Shown here: one piece after another, positions 36,531 to 48,822 of the stretch | Position numbering within the stretch: position 1 is the first letter of the stretch | Layout: the number at the start of each line of letters is the position of its first letter | Origin: Paralvinella palmiformis | Taxonomy: Eukaryota; Annelida; Polychaeta; Terebellida; Alvinellidae | Assembly (NCBI GenBank): GCA_025642065.1 | Contig: JAODUP010000008.1 | Span: 1,192,001 to 1,256,000, forward strand | Length of the DNA: 64,000 nt | Direction: 5' to 3' | Translations under genes and position numbers: made by a program | Notes under the pieces: generated by a model | Told to the model about the DNA's origin: nothing | Database searches by the model: none | The model's input: the letters and a program-made list of their open reading frames with translations, nothing else

Positions 36531-37480
36531 TTTGGTGATGACCTTTGTAAAAAAAATATAAACATTTCAGTGTTAATTACAAAGCTTCAGTATATTAAAC
36601 AATGTATGGTAATAATTAAAATTGTTCCCAGTATAAAATAAGTCTTAAAACTACCTATACAGTTCTTGACTCATTAATTAAATAACAATTCAAACAAATA
36701 AATTTGTTGAATATCATGCATAAATATAAAATACATATTAACAACATTACGGAGAACATCTAGTGTTTAATTGAAGAAATTAATACACATCTAATTTCAT
36801 ATACAACAATTATTACACGTATACTGACTGACTCTTAGTTTAAAAATGCAGATGTAAAATGTTACAAACTAATAATGTATGCCTACAAGAAAAACAACAT
36901 AAATCTATTAAGTTAGGAATTTATCGCTAACTTATATATGGCATAAAAAGAATGCAAAATCATATACATATGTGTATAATCATATATATAGGCATGAGAA
37001 TGTATAATGCAAATAAAAAGAAAACAACCACAAAGGGGTTGTGTTCCCCACTTGTCTTCTCACCCCCAATTTTAACTTTATTTTTTCAACGAATCATGAG
37101 AATTATCATTTTCAACTGAAAAATTCTCAGGCCTGTATGTATATATATATATATATAGCCACACACACAGAGGTAGCTTCTGTGCATCTGTTCTTTGGAC
37201 GGCAATATAACTGTGCATAAAAGCAAAATAATTTCTACTATTTTCAGATTATAAAGTTTGAAATAAAAGGATTCCTCATAATCTTTTTTACTATAAACAG
37301 CAGCATTGTGAGCTGATATGGCCAATATTGACATGCATTTTCTTCTATAAAATATTTCCATTAGTTAAATGGGTATATGTACATTTTTACTATAGAACTA
37401 TCAAATTGTTGAAGGATAATTTGGCAATTTATAATTATGGCATGTAAACAACAAGAAATGTTTCTGACAATATGATTAAT
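36531..37480. other. AT-rich spacer without a recognised gene
   Basis: Nothing with coding character. Holds a (TA)n at about 37138-37158 next to a short CACACACA, and would include the promoter of the PAH gene, in which I see no clear motif. Confidence 0.5.
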
Positions 37481-38428
37481 TATACAAGGGGAAAGGTGAT
37501 CCATTGGGGTATAGGTTGTAATGGGCGATAGAGCTGTCAGAACACGGAGTAAAGATATTGAAGAGGATTTGGGAGAGACAGTTAAAAAGAGAAAGTTGGT
37601 ACTGATGGAAGGCAACTTGGATACATATCTGGGAAATGGATAGCTGATGCAAGATAAGTATTTGCAAGATAGGCATTAATTTATGCATTTGTGGGCCTGC
37701 AGAAGGCATTTGATAGAGTGCCAAGTGAAGTGGTCTGGTGAGCATTGAGGAAAATGGAGGTTGAAGAATAGTTGGTAAAAGGGATAATGACAGTGTATGA
37801 TACTGTGAGGCCAATGGTGAAAATAAAGCATGGGAACATTCAACAATGAAGAGTTTGAGGTGAAGTTGGGGGTACATCAGGGATTGGTGTTGAAAGCATG
37901 AGGGGGTTGAAGAAAGGGGTATTGAGATGGAAAGAATGCATATGGAGGCAAAAGGGTTGAAGATGAACATAAAAAAACCAAAGGTGGTAGTTTCAAGGAA
38001 GAGCTGTGGTGATGTTGAGAAGACAGGAAAGTGGCCATTTGATGTGTGTGTGTGGAAGGGTGTTAGAAGCAACTAAGTGCACGATAAAGGGTGTGATGTA
38101 TGGGTCCATAAACACTACTGATGTGGGAAAGCTTTACTAAGTACATCTGGAGAAGCATTTGTGTGCAAGGTAAGTGAGAGAGCAGGTGATAGAGAGGAGA
38201 TCAACAAACAGGTAAGCAAGGATATGGGAAATGGTGTGTGTCTAGACAGAGTTGAAAAGTTCTATTATCTGGGCATATGCTGAGTGAATTTAGAGGAGCA
38301 AATTCAGCATCAGTGGTGAGAGTGCATTGTGAATGGGGAAAGTTTAGAGAGCTGTCAGGGATTCTGAGAAGAAGGAAGAATGTGTCATTGAAGTTAAAAG
38401 AGAATTGAGCAGAGAGAGATAAGATAAG

Positions 38429-39563
38429 CAGGGTTGGCAGGTTTCTTCCCATACATGGTAAAAACCACGGTAATTACCCAGTTTCTGCCGATACAGCAGA
38501 TATACTTTCTGCCCAGGGAAGAAAGGACAGAAAGGGGAGAAACTAAATTTAGGGAAAATTGCCATGAAAATACCCAATTAATAGAGACTTTAATAGTTTG
38601 AAACCAATATACATAAGCATAAGTTATTTAATTATAAATCTTGTCCACATGCCACATACATATTTAAAGTGTATGTCAATAATTCATCATGTTTAAGATT
38701 GTGAGATAAAAGATTAAGATTATTTATTTCTTCTATCTGTGCAGTGATATACACTATAATGCTGAATAAATTTGATTTTATAGTGACTGCTTTGTTATTC
38801 AAAGCAACATAACACTATCAAATACCCAATCAACTATGAGGAGGGTGATGGTGTGTCTAGTCATGCTTGAATACTATTGACAACATCATGTAGTCTGTAG
38901 ATATAACTACATGTATGTATCACTGTGAAGAGATGCTGCTGTGTAATAACACTCACCCACTGCTGCATATTAAATATGCAGCAGTAGATGAGTGGTGTAT
39001 GATTGTTATTATACCATAGCATAGGGAAGTATCTGCACTGCCTAATTATAATATGGTAGATAGACTTCATATTGACTAGATTAATGTGACACTGATGGGG
39101 TTATCAATCTCAGCAGATTAGTTAGTTATTCTTGATATAGTCTCTTGAGGTACACACACAAATTTATTCTCTGTAAATGCTGAATATTGTGGCTGGACAA
39201 ATTGCTTTATCTTGCAGGTTTGTAGTTTTGTTTTGCACTTTACCACATAACATTCAGCATATTCAAGGGAAGTAGACAGTGAGATTATGTCTGGAAGCAC
39301 TTTGTTGTTTTTCTTGAACATTATTAAACAGATGAAAACATTAATAATTTAATACTATCCCTGTACAAATGTACTTGGTGATACCATGGATTACACATGG
39401 TTATGCTTTGCACCTTAAAATAAACACATCTGGAAGTTTTTCCCCAGTCTCTGCCATTTCACCCCAGTTTCTGCCACTTCTCCCCGGCAGAAAGGTATTT
39501 CTCCTCAGTTTCTCCGCATGGCAGGGGAGAAATACCTTTCTGCCAGGGAGAAAGCCAACCCTG
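38429..39563. mobile_element. Inverted-repeat DNA transposon inside the RTE remnant
   Basis: Ends CAGGGTTGGC and GCCAACCCTG are perfect 10-base inverted repeats; a TTTCT-like match follows. The flanks carry the same agataagataag (38417-38428 and 39567-39578), but on the right it is three bases from the end, so the target duplication is uncertain. CAG ends recall hAT elements. No transposase frame is seen in 1,135 bases. Confidence 0.6.
39486..39544. repeat. 19-bp perfect stem hairpin
   Basis: GGCAGAAAGGTATTTCTCC (39486-39504) and its exact reverse complement (39526-39544) enclose a 21-base loop. Pairing extends outward with one mismatch. It lies at the right end of the inverted-repeat element and repeats its CAGTTTCTGCC theme. 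Confidence 0.9.
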
Positions 39564-40502
39564 ATTAGATAAGATAAGTTTATTCATAGTCGACATGGTA
39601 AAAACAAACAACCCTAGCAACTAGTGCTATTGAGTCAACATAAATAAAATGATGAAGGTATGTATAATGAATTATATAGTGGGCATATATAATGATATAT
39701 TATTATACATTCAATTTCAAGTTAAAACATTTGTCATAAAATCTGATGAAAATGATGGATGGATGTACAGTGTGTCACTGATGTAAAATGCACCAAGTGC
39801 AGAGCTGAGGAAGAGAATGGGAACTGTTGTCAAGAGTAATCAGTTGAGGTGACTGGGACATGTGTTATGGAAAGATTAAGGTGACTGGATGAAGAGAAGC
39901 CAGTTGTATGATGTTGATGGCGAGAGAGTTAGAGAAAGACCAAGGATCACATGGAATCAGGTGTTTTTCTCTGATCAGTCGGTTGTACTAAATTTAATCA
40001 ATGTACACGCCAACAGATTTTGTATTTCCCCCTTTATACAGATCTCTAACAAAGTACAATCCATCCACACCCTGTACATTATACACGTATGTACAATTTG
40101 GTTTAAATAACACAAAATTTTAATTTTTCAATTTTCTTATACAAAGTATACAAATCGTTAGAACTAGAATAGATACTTACATCATAAGATAATAATATAA
40201 AATATGGCTTTTGGTAAATGATGTTTTATAGATGATAAACAATTAAAAGTCAGCTCATGCACACAATTTGTTTTGAGACCTTACAGGTGTTATCAGTTTT
40301 TTTAAAATATTTTACCTCATCATATAGGTAACATTAAATTGCCTATGGCTAGTTAGACACCTGAAGAGGTCCAAAGTGAAACAATAAATTATATATCTAG
40401 TTAGAATACTGTGGCTTAGTTATCTCATCAGAGAATGTTGACAGGTCAATTCAATAACAGATGGTATTCTTTCTCCAGCAGCTGAAGAATGATATTTAAA
40501 AT

Positions 40503-40605
40503 TGTTGTTAATTATGCAGCAATTAAATATAACGCTGACAGGATTAATAATTATGTTTGTTGTTAATTATGCAGCAATTAAATATAACCCTGACAGGATT
40601 GATTA
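40503..40605 (+). repeat. 55-bp tandem duplication
   Basis: Unit tgttgttaattatgcagcaa... starts at 40503 and again at 40558; the second copy runs to about 40605 with single-base changes. Confidence 0.85.
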
Positions 40606-40765
40606 TGTGTTGGCTCTCTGGTTGGACTCAAAATCGCGTTTCTCTATTATAAATTGGCTGTAATGTAGATCTAGCTGCTGGAGGAAACTCGATTTATGCA
40701 GTGATTATCTGCTGTGTTTGTCAGTTCGTGTGTGTGTTAATTTGTCAATTCGTGTGTTATAAATA

Positions 40766-40945
40766 TAATCTAGAGTAGATCTATTTAATTTAAACAATTA
40801 CTGAACTAGACTGGTTCATTATTCAGGCAGTCATATTAAAGACTAATAAAAATAAGAACATTTTTATAGTGATAGTTCGAGAAAGTGAAAGAGCTAGATC
40901 TCTAGTTTAGATCATAGATGATCTAGATCTACATCTATGATGTAT
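40766..40945. repeat. AGATCTA-rich degenerate minisatellite
   Basis: TAGATCTA/CTAGATCT-type hexamers recur irregularly; a similar, denser tract is at 62900-63005. Confidence 0.5.
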
Positions 40946-41574
40946 GGCTAGCAAAGTGTGTTATTGCCAAATAATAAATATAATGCACTTACTTGTATTC
41001 AGTATTGTCAAACCTATCGACACTCACACTGTGTACTTGTGTGGTTTCTTCTTATTCCTTTTATAATAAATTCCTCACATTATCAGACAAGTGTTGAAAA
41101 GAAATGAAAATTATAATCTGACTTATGACAAACGGCCAAAGTCTACAGGGATACGGTAATCTTTGTTGACACAATCACTAACGGATACCAAGTGCCATAG
41201 CTGTATAGCATACCACAACACTTACGCAATTCGTTTAATGTACCTCGCGATAAATAGGTGCTCGTGTGGCTAAATATACATGCATATAGTGTGCGTGCGT
41301 GTGTGCTCTGAGTAGCCTATCTACATTTAACCCCTGTTAATAATTGGTTTTTAACTGATGTCTAGGTGTGTCTGTCTTCCACTCTGTCTCATAATTTCCT
41401 TATTAGCATTCAGGTTTCTTTCTAGAAACGATCTGTTCCAGCTAAATCTAATTCATATAGGAAACACAGGCCCATTGACAAAAATGTCTTTCTTTCTGAT
41501 TTGGAGTCTTTTTCCAGTATTGGATCCGCCAGATGATAGTGATCAATTGATGAATTTCTAGAATTAATACATTG

Positions 41575-43410
41575 GTGATGTTCTATTATTATTATTATAA
41601 TACCAAACTTATAAAGCACTCTTTTCATACTTAAAGCTTGTTCAAAAGCGCTGTACATAAACTTATGAAAAACATATATATAAGATATAACAAATATAAT
41701 ACGATTATTTCATTAAAAAATATATGTATAAAGCTAAATTGGATATATAAAACTGACCAAGAAAAAAGAAAGATATTAAACACCAACATGAATCGAGAAC
41801 AAATGCATTTTCAGCAACTTCTTAAAAATGTTCACTGTTTTGGACCCACGAATGTGAGATGGGAGTGCATTTCATAGATTTGGCTGCTGAACACTAATAT
41901 TTTCTTTCGCCAGAGCTAGATGTTCTAACCCTTGGAACCGCCATTGTCACTGAACTCATTGATCGTAGTGTTCATCTCGGTTGATAAACTGTCAACATGT
42001 CAGATATGTATCTTGGAGCATGTTCATGTAGGGCTTTATACATGTGCATTAGGATTTTAAATTGCACTCGATACTTAACAAGTAACCAGAGATCCTTCAA
42101 TACTGGCGTCATGTGACTCCGGCGTGATGTTCGGGTTACAATCCTTGCCGCTGTGTTCTGTATACGTTGTAACTTGTTAATGGAGGCATGGGGCAGTCCA
42201 TTGAGCAAAGCGTAACAGTAGTCCAAACGTGATGTTATAAGCCCATTGACTAGTGACTTACTTGCATCACTTGTTAAGTGTGAAGCCTAATCATGTTAAG
42301 TTGCCTAAGTATTCACTGATGTTATATTAATGTCACCAAAACACACAGTAACGTTTTCCATATGGATGGCATTATGCTTAGATGTGAACAGCATAACTTC
42401 CGTCTTGTCACTGTTCAGTTTGAGCATGTTTGTACGCATCCATCCCTCAATGTCAGTAAGACAGTTCTCAATGAGTGAGAGGGGTTGTGCTTTCACAGCG
42501 TCTTCCTTCGGCTTGAATGAGTAAGGTACGATGCTATCCATTTGAGAGCTGCTCCGGAGATTCCGAATATATTCTCAAAGCGACTCAACAAGATTCCATG
42601 ATCAAGAGTATCAAACACAGCTGACAGATCGAGCATGACCAACACTGTGACATAACCATTATCAAGAAACTCGAGGTTATCGCTTTGTACGTCGGATGTT
42701 TTGTATCTTATCAATAAAGAAAAAGCAAAATATTTCGGTTAGTTCAATGGGAGACCCTGTCTGGGGAAGAGATGTTGATCCCCTGTCACTAAGTAGATGT
42801 TTCGCCAATTTGTATATACTCTTCTGGTCATTGGCACAGGCTGTGATCTTTTCAGAACAGTAAGCTATCCTGGTTTGTTTTAGGAGTTTATTCACCACAA
42901 TACATTGATCTCTATATATTTGGTGGTTAACAGTCAAGCGACTCTTTTTCCATCGTCGTTTCAGTTTCCGTCGATGTTTAGCTTCATGTAATTTATCGGC
43001 GTATCATGGACAATCAGGACGCTCTGTAATTGTTCTAGTACGAAGAGGTGCATGGTTATCAATAAGTGATGATAGTCCATTGGTAAAAGCAGTCACCAAA
43101 CCATCTACATCACCTTGCCTAGTTTTAAGGAAAGTACGATAGCATGCTTGAGAGCCTCCACATCTATGGCACGTAATTTTCTATGTGAAACAGTCTTCTG
43201 CACGTGAGCAGGTTTGACCAGGGTTGTGGCGAATCCTACAACGAAGTGGTCACGTGTCAGTTTCCCAAGGTGGTCGCAAAGTCCCGGATCGGAGATGGTA
43301 ACGTCCGATATGATGTGACTGGTGTTCCTGCTGATCACGACGTCTAATGGATGAGCATACACTTCTAAAGACAAAGAAAATGCCAAGAAGACCACTACCT
43401 CCATGATACA
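41575..43410 (-). mobile_element. L2/CR1-like LINE, internally deleted
   Basis: Minus-strand fragments in family order: endonuclease end (43404-43105, VTISDPGLCDHLGK), linker (42937-42677), RT start (42714-42493, MLDLSAVFDTLDHGILLSRF), RT end (42541-42305, WMRTNMLKLNSDKTEVMLF) and a C-terminal part (42226-41972, MDYCYALLNGLP, RIQNTAARIVT). The segment that should hold PQGSVLGP and YADD is missing at about 42540, so it is dead. The 3' tail at 41582-41660 has the AGCGCT...TTTATAA and (ATT)n form of this family. Confidence 0.8.
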
Positions 43411-43584
43411 GTAAGAATATACAGGGACAGAGGAGGCAGTATGAATAGTTGTAGGTCAGGAACAGTCTGTCTGTATGCTTATTACGAAATGTTCAATGTT
43501 AGTAAAATTGAAGTTAAAAATATCCCTGCCTCTGCCAAATCCATTTTGTTCCGTATCGTGTGACGAATCGATATATAAGTTACA

Positions 43585-44348
43585 TGGTAAATGGACATAA
43601 TCCCCTCGGATATAATCCCCTCGGACAATATCCCCTCGGGAAATAATCTCCTCAATACTAAATCCCCTCGGGACATAATCCCCTCACATGAAGAACAAAA
43701 TTAAGCAAATATGAAAACAATTATTTTAGCATACAGTTTAATTCAAAACTATTTTGATATTTCTTACAAGTCTATGACCAACTCCCCTCAGAACATCAGG
43801 AATTGTTTTGATAGCCTGGTTCCTGTTTGAACAAAGCCTGCAAGGTGACTGTGTTCCATCTTGAATGATCTTCAACCGGGGCTTGACCTTTGCGCAGGCT
43901 GTCAATGCTTCTCCGTATAGTGGGATGGGGATGTAATAGTTGTAGTTCCGGTAATGTTTAGATCAGGTAATGTTGCTGTGACATAACACTTGGCTTCTTT
44001 ATAAACAATTAACTAGTGGATTCTCATGGAAATTGACAAGTACGTGACTTTCAATGAGACCAAGCAGATTAACAAATATCAGGCTTCATTTGTTTACAAG
44101 TTGATCTCCCACATCTCAGTAAACTCTGACTGTGAATTACAAATAAACCACACCGTTATTTATCAAGTATTACATTCAATTTATTGTACATATGATGGTC
44201 ATTTCAATGAAAATATATTAGCAGCAAGAAAAATTATAAATAGTACTAAAATAAATGGGTAAAATGAAATCTTAAACTTTGTTATAGTCTTCGAGATATT
44301 ATCCGATATTGAGGGAATTATGTCATGAGTGGATTATGTCCGGGAATC
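43585..44348. mobile_element. Foldback element A, with 15-16 bp unit arrays
   Basis: Left array 43593-43685 has six units: GGACATAATCCCCTC, GGATATAATCCCCTC, GGACAATATCCCCTC and three 16-base variants. The right end (44310-44343) carries units in reverse orientation (GGACATAATCCACTC on the minus strand). AAGTTACA flanks it exactly on both sides (43577-43584, 44349-44356), an 8-bp target duplication. The interior has no transposase frame. A second copy of the interior and right end is at 54177-55441. Confidence 0.75.
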
Positions 44349-44443
44349 AAGTTACAGAGATCGCTACGCAATCCTAAAACGCATCGCGTAAAATCGCGAA
44401 CCAATATCTGGCATTGCATTTACGTCGGAGATGCTTTTGGGGG

Positions 44444-44909
44444 GAGCCGTAAGTTTAGACCCGTTGTCTAAACGTACGCGTAGACGCCTAGTCTAAACGT
44501 ACCTGAGGTTGCGCGCGCATCTGTTTTGAGTGAGGATGCGTGCGCATCAGTTTTTGAAACGATAATGGCGGAGTTAGTGCTTAACTTGCCATTTACGTTT
44601 GTTGATTTAGTTAATAAAACTATTCTGACATTTCGCTACTCTACAACTTTAATCAATTAAACGGCTACAAAATTCCAATACTTTTAAGTTTAAAGTCTAA
44701 GATACAGTAGTTAGGTCTTGTAGTTGTAGAACTTATGTATATCAACAAGAACACGCGAAAAACCTCACATACGTTTAGACCCCAGTACTAAATATACGGC
44801 AGTTACACTAATGCCATTAAAACTATAACTCGCGTAACTTGAAATTAAAATATACGCATAATGACTTAAGTACGATTAGACTACGGGTCTACCTCTAAAC
44901 GTACGGCTC
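44444..44909. mobile_element. Inverted-repeat element with CpG-rich core
   Basis: The left end GAGCCGTAAGTTTAGA and the right end, in reverse complement GAGCCGTACGTTTAGA, are followed by CCCGT.GTCTAA.CGTAC on both sides. GTCTAAACGTAC recurs inside the left end. The interior has GCGCGCGC, TGCGTGCGCATC and a start-like ATAATGGCGGAG opening a 31-codon frame (about 44564-44659). 466 bases. Confidence 0.6.
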
Positions 44910-44989
44910 ACGTACGCGTAGCCACTACCTTTGGAATAAAGCCATCTGTGACGGTGCTCCGTGTGAACATTGTTATTTTGCCCTGTTTT

Positions 44990-45420
44990 AATGCTGTTGT
45001 TCGTAAATGCTTTTAAATCCTTTATGATAAGCAGGGAGTTCCAATAATATGGTGCAGAATGGGTAAAAGAATTCTTACCATACTTGACGGTTTTATATTG
45101 TAGGATACATATATTATTATCAGATCTTAAATTAATTTGTACATTTTTTTGTTTAATCAGAGCATTTAGATACAGCCGATACTTGTCGTGTGAAATTTAT
45201 ATACAGCTTCCATAAACTTTCTAATCCGTACAACATATAGTGGGTGTTTATTACAATTTTCTAGTAATAATTTATAGGAACTGTTGAAGTCCAACTTAAT
45301 AAATCGTAGTGCTTTTTCTTGAAGCTTTTCGATAAAACTATTATAAAGTAAAAACTTACTTGGCTCATCAAGTACATTACACAATCTAGCCAGTACAACA
45401 CCCACTGTCTACAAGCATAC
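44990..45420 (-). mobile_element. Second LINE type, RT C-terminal remnant
   Basis: The minus-strand frame 45405-45166 contains KLQEKALRFIKLDFNSSYKL and a later R..RKFMEAVYKF segment, the pattern of the C-terminal region of CR1/Jockey-type reverse transcriptases. It differs from the L2-like copies nearby. No catalytic domain remains. Confidence 0.6.
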
Positions 45421-45544
45421 CTAGCTATTGTGGTCCACACTTTTGTTACACTTCGTATAGATAATTAGCATTCCATGTCTTATTATAATATTAATCACCT
45501 AAGATAATTCAGAATTGGGCATGCTCACATAGTGACATATACTC

Positions 45545-46002
45545 GATAATATGATGAAATCACCGCAATTAAAAAAAATACATTGGCTACCTGTTAGATA
45601 GCGTGTCCATTTCAAGAATTTACTAACAATTTATAAACCTATCAATAGCATGCCGTTTGAATACCTGTGCGAATTCGTCTCCATTACCAAGTCGTCTAGG
45701 TCATCCAGACATATATTATTACAGGTACCTGTGTCTTGGCTCAAGTCATATATGTAGATTATGTATTTAGTGTACCAGGGCCCACTTTGTAGAACAAGTT
45801 GCCGACGGATATCTAAAATGTGTTGTCTCTTGAAAAGTTTGAATCTTTACTGAAAACTCGCTTGTTCAAGGTTACTTTCGGCGGTAAATAAAGGTTATAT
45901 ATATTAAATATATTATTGTGTCTTTACATATATTTTACTTGGTGTATCACTGTACAGCGCCTTTAAATGGCCTACTAGTTAGGGCGTTTTATTAACCATA
46001 TG

Positions 46003-46041
<39 letters not shown>

Positions 46042-46045
46042 GACA
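45545..46045 (+). mobile_element. L2/CR1-like LINE, 3' fragment
   Basis: Nucleotide similarity to 60650-61115 (ttggctacctgttaga, tcaagtcatat, tgtacagcgcctt..aatggc), ending in (ATT)n at 46005-46040. Stops interrupt the frame. Confidence 0.8.
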
Positions 46046-46113
46046 ATATACCTAAATAAGACATACAGCTGCTATATATCAGTCAAATGGGATAGAAAAC
46101 TATAGAAAGTAGT

Positions 46114-46193
46114 CGTGTGTGTGTGTGTGTGTGTGTGTCCGCGCATGTGTGCATGCGATACTTTTTACATGGTATATTTTGCCTTTTCACAAC

Positions 46194-46271
<78 letters not shown>

Positions 46272-46275
46272 TTTA
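46114..46275. repeat. (GT)n and long (TA)n microsatellites
   Basis: (GT)n at 46114-46138 and (TA)n at about 46197-46270, the longest TA run in the window. Confidence 0.95.
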
Positions 46276-46859
46276 AATTCAACTAATCTAACTAGGCATA
46301 ATTTGAACGTTTAGTGAATAGCATATTAAGAGGAATACAATCAATTATGTTGGCAAATATACTTTCATCAACTATTTGTAATTTATTTGATGCATACGAA
46401 CATTGTAATTCCTATTCACTGCCAGGATGCTTATTACGTCGCCCATCTTTTTGGAAACTAGTCAATTCTGATTTGATTGCTGATGTCAAACGGCTGGCTG
46501 AAATTCTCTCAGGTCGGGGCATACTGAAGCAGCAGGTTTGGTGCCTTGTTTCTTATTTAATTAATTTTATAATACCAATTTTCACCATTAATATTTATAA
46601 ATATTAATTACCATCACAGCTGGCTCTGTCTCCTGTATAGGTCTTCTATCTGTTAATGTCTTCCTCTTTGATTTCAGTTGATGCATGCGGTGGATTTGGT
46701 ACATCAAAAATAGTTGGAATAGCATTCTAGATAAGTTTATCTCTTGTCTGGTTCATGAATTCCGTTTCAGTGAAGTGTATATCATACACTCTACAATTAG
46801 TATTCAAGTAATTTAAATCTTTCCTCATCATATATCTGCCCAACAACAATTAATAACCC

Positions 46860-47570
46860 ATCTTTTACTTCTGTCAAGAGAAAAAAATAACAAAGTGAAT
46901 GTTTCTACCACTAATTGAGGTATTTAATAATTAATTTCATAACATTTAAATTATAAGTCCATATATATCAATAAGTACCAATTGCTTACGTTTAAAAATA
47001 AATATGGATGCAGGTGATCATATAAATACTCAGATACTTATAATTACTATAATTAGGTAAAAACTATCTGATTATTATTATAGTAATGTAATTTTAGAAG
47101 TCCAATTATATTATTAACAATAACAAAGTACAATATACCTCCCGCCTATAACATCTTCAATGGCGGCAGTACATAATAATAATAATAATAATGTATATTT
47201 AATAAAGTGCCCTTACTAGCAGGAGCCATTCAAAGGGGCTGTACAAATAATATGTAATTTAATAATAAAAATTTAAAAACCCATTAATATTTAAAAATAA
47301 TACCATTTTTATCTGTCAAGAGAAAATAACAAAGTGAATGTTTCTACCATAGTTGAGGTATTTAAAATTTTTCTAAAAAATTATAAAGAATCCATTATAA
47401 TAATACCTTGCTACGTTAAAAATAAATATGGATGCAGGTGAATGTAAATACTCAGCACTTAAATTACAAAATAGTCATCGATTAATTTAGAATCTTTGAG
47501 CCATTATATTATTACAACAATAGATCTAATAACCTCCCGTCATAACATCTTCAATGGAAACAGTAACAGG
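46860..47570 (+). repeat. Diverged direct duplication with a LINE tail between
   Basis: 46870-47170 and 47310-47570 share ctgtcaagagaaaa, aacaaagtgaatgtttctac, aaaaataaatatggatgcag and ataacatcttcaatgg in order. Between them, at 47176-47255, is a minus-strand L2-like LINE tail almost identical to 61058-61130. Confidence 0.8.
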
Positions 47571-47975
47571 TATTCTCCCATTCATTAATAGATTTATAGT
47601 TATTAAAGATTTAAATGGATAGTTTAATACCAATGTATTTTTAGAATTGGGAAATGATCATATTTTTGTATTTGTTACAATCAGTTACTATTCTGAATGC
47701 TAACATTAATGTACATGTAACTGTAAGCTTATTATATCTTACATACTCATTTTGTGATTAATAGGTTTGATACTGTTCGATAAAATTTAATAAGATTTTG
47801 TCTGAAACAAATATAGATCTAGATAGATCCTGCTTGGGCCTACTGCTTGGGTCACGTCAAGTAGGGGCGTGTCTACTTCAAATTGTTATGCTTTTTTTAA
47901 ATATCCTTTATTTAAAAAAAGCCAAATCATATCACATTTTTACACTAGCTTTCATTTTCTTTTATTTGTGCATAC

Positions 47976-48033
47976 TTTTCCTGTTACTGCAGCCGAAAGC
48001 GGCACAGAATGAACCAGTGCCATTAGGCGCCAT
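47976..48033 (-). CDS. Possible first exon of a THAP-domain protein (partial)
   Basis: From ATG 48033 the minus strand reads MAPNGTGSFCAAFGCSNRK and then meets a usable donor (gtatgc) at 47975. C-x4-C followed by NR is the start of a C2CH THAP zinc finger (for example CSAYGCKNR in THAP1). I could not find the following exon (FHRFP-type motif), so this may be a relic or part of a transposase gene. The region upstream has ACCGGAAGT and several ATGGCG motifs, as in CpG promoters. Confidence 0.35.
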
Positions 48034-48822
48034 ATTAACGAAGGGAGCTGTCCGTGACAATCTACCTCCGGTCGCTAGGACCCTGGCGCTCCATGAATTC
48101 AAAATGGCGCCCATGTTAAAACGCGAAGTAACACGTCTTGTTAAAAGTCTTTGCTTCCACGCCCACGGCTTATGCATTCATCGACACAACAATAATTCAC
48201 CATGTTTATAAACCTGATTTTGCAACCTGCGTTCTTTTTTCCACGACCGGAAGTTGGGTCCTGTTTGCCGTCAAATTGGTGGCCGTGTTCGGTCTAGTTT
48301 TCTTTCAGGTCAATGATCACGATCCAATCGTGTCTTAGCTTATATAAGTAGCGAGAAAAGAAAAAATATGCTCTTTCATTATGTGTTTTGATTGGCTAGT
48401 GCTGTTTGGTATTGTACCAAGGCTGTGTGCATGCGACAGCGAAAATACCGGTAAGTCGACCCGTTTGGTTTTCTCTTTTCCATCCATATTACTTTTGTCG
48501 CAGAAAAACAAATTAGTTGACGTGATTTAGCTCTCTCGAAAATAGAAAATATCGCTAGAGAGAGAAACTGCGACAGTATCCATCGTACATTTTCCAAGTT
48601 TGGTCACCAACAAAAATCAGTCAATTGCCTTAATCTTAGTGGTGATGTACGTTTCTTTAAGTTTAGCTGTCAGACAAAGGGACAGTACTTGACAATATTT
48701 TGAGGGGTAGGGGTCATAGACATTAAGTCATTTGTGACTATCATAGTTTGATTACTTTACTAGTATTATTATTATAAGATTATGTAATCATTGCATTGCG
48801 TCGCGCACTCATTAGTGTAATT

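Larger units (their letters stand above)
37600..39990 (+). mobile_element. RTE-like LINE remnant, interrupted
   Basis: Translated fragments follow the order of an RTE-type reverse transcriptase. AFVGLQKAFDRVPSEVVW is near 37680. A segment reading VSERAGDREEINKQ then FYYLG is near 38170-38275, and ELSGILRRRKN near 38350. After the interruption, RKRMGTVVK, LGHVL and YDVDGERVRERPR lie near 39800-39950. Stops and frameshifts occur throughout. It is split by the inverted-repeat element 38429-39563. A second fragment of the family is in the ZFYVE26 intron. Confidence 0.65.

Noticed and set aside
37476..38072. 198-codon minus-strand frame
   Set aside because: Antisense to the RTE-like remnant, which has the recognisable protein motifs on the plus strand.
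43593..43685. Regularly spaced repeats that could suggest a CRISPR array
   Set aside because: Units are 15-16 bases in direct contact without spacers, mirrored at the other end of the element, in an animal genome.
47798..48211. 137-codon plus-strand frame with a hydrophobic segment
   Set aside because: Hydrophobic part is AT-rich DNA; the rest overlaps the promoter-like region and the THAP-like exon; no domain seen.
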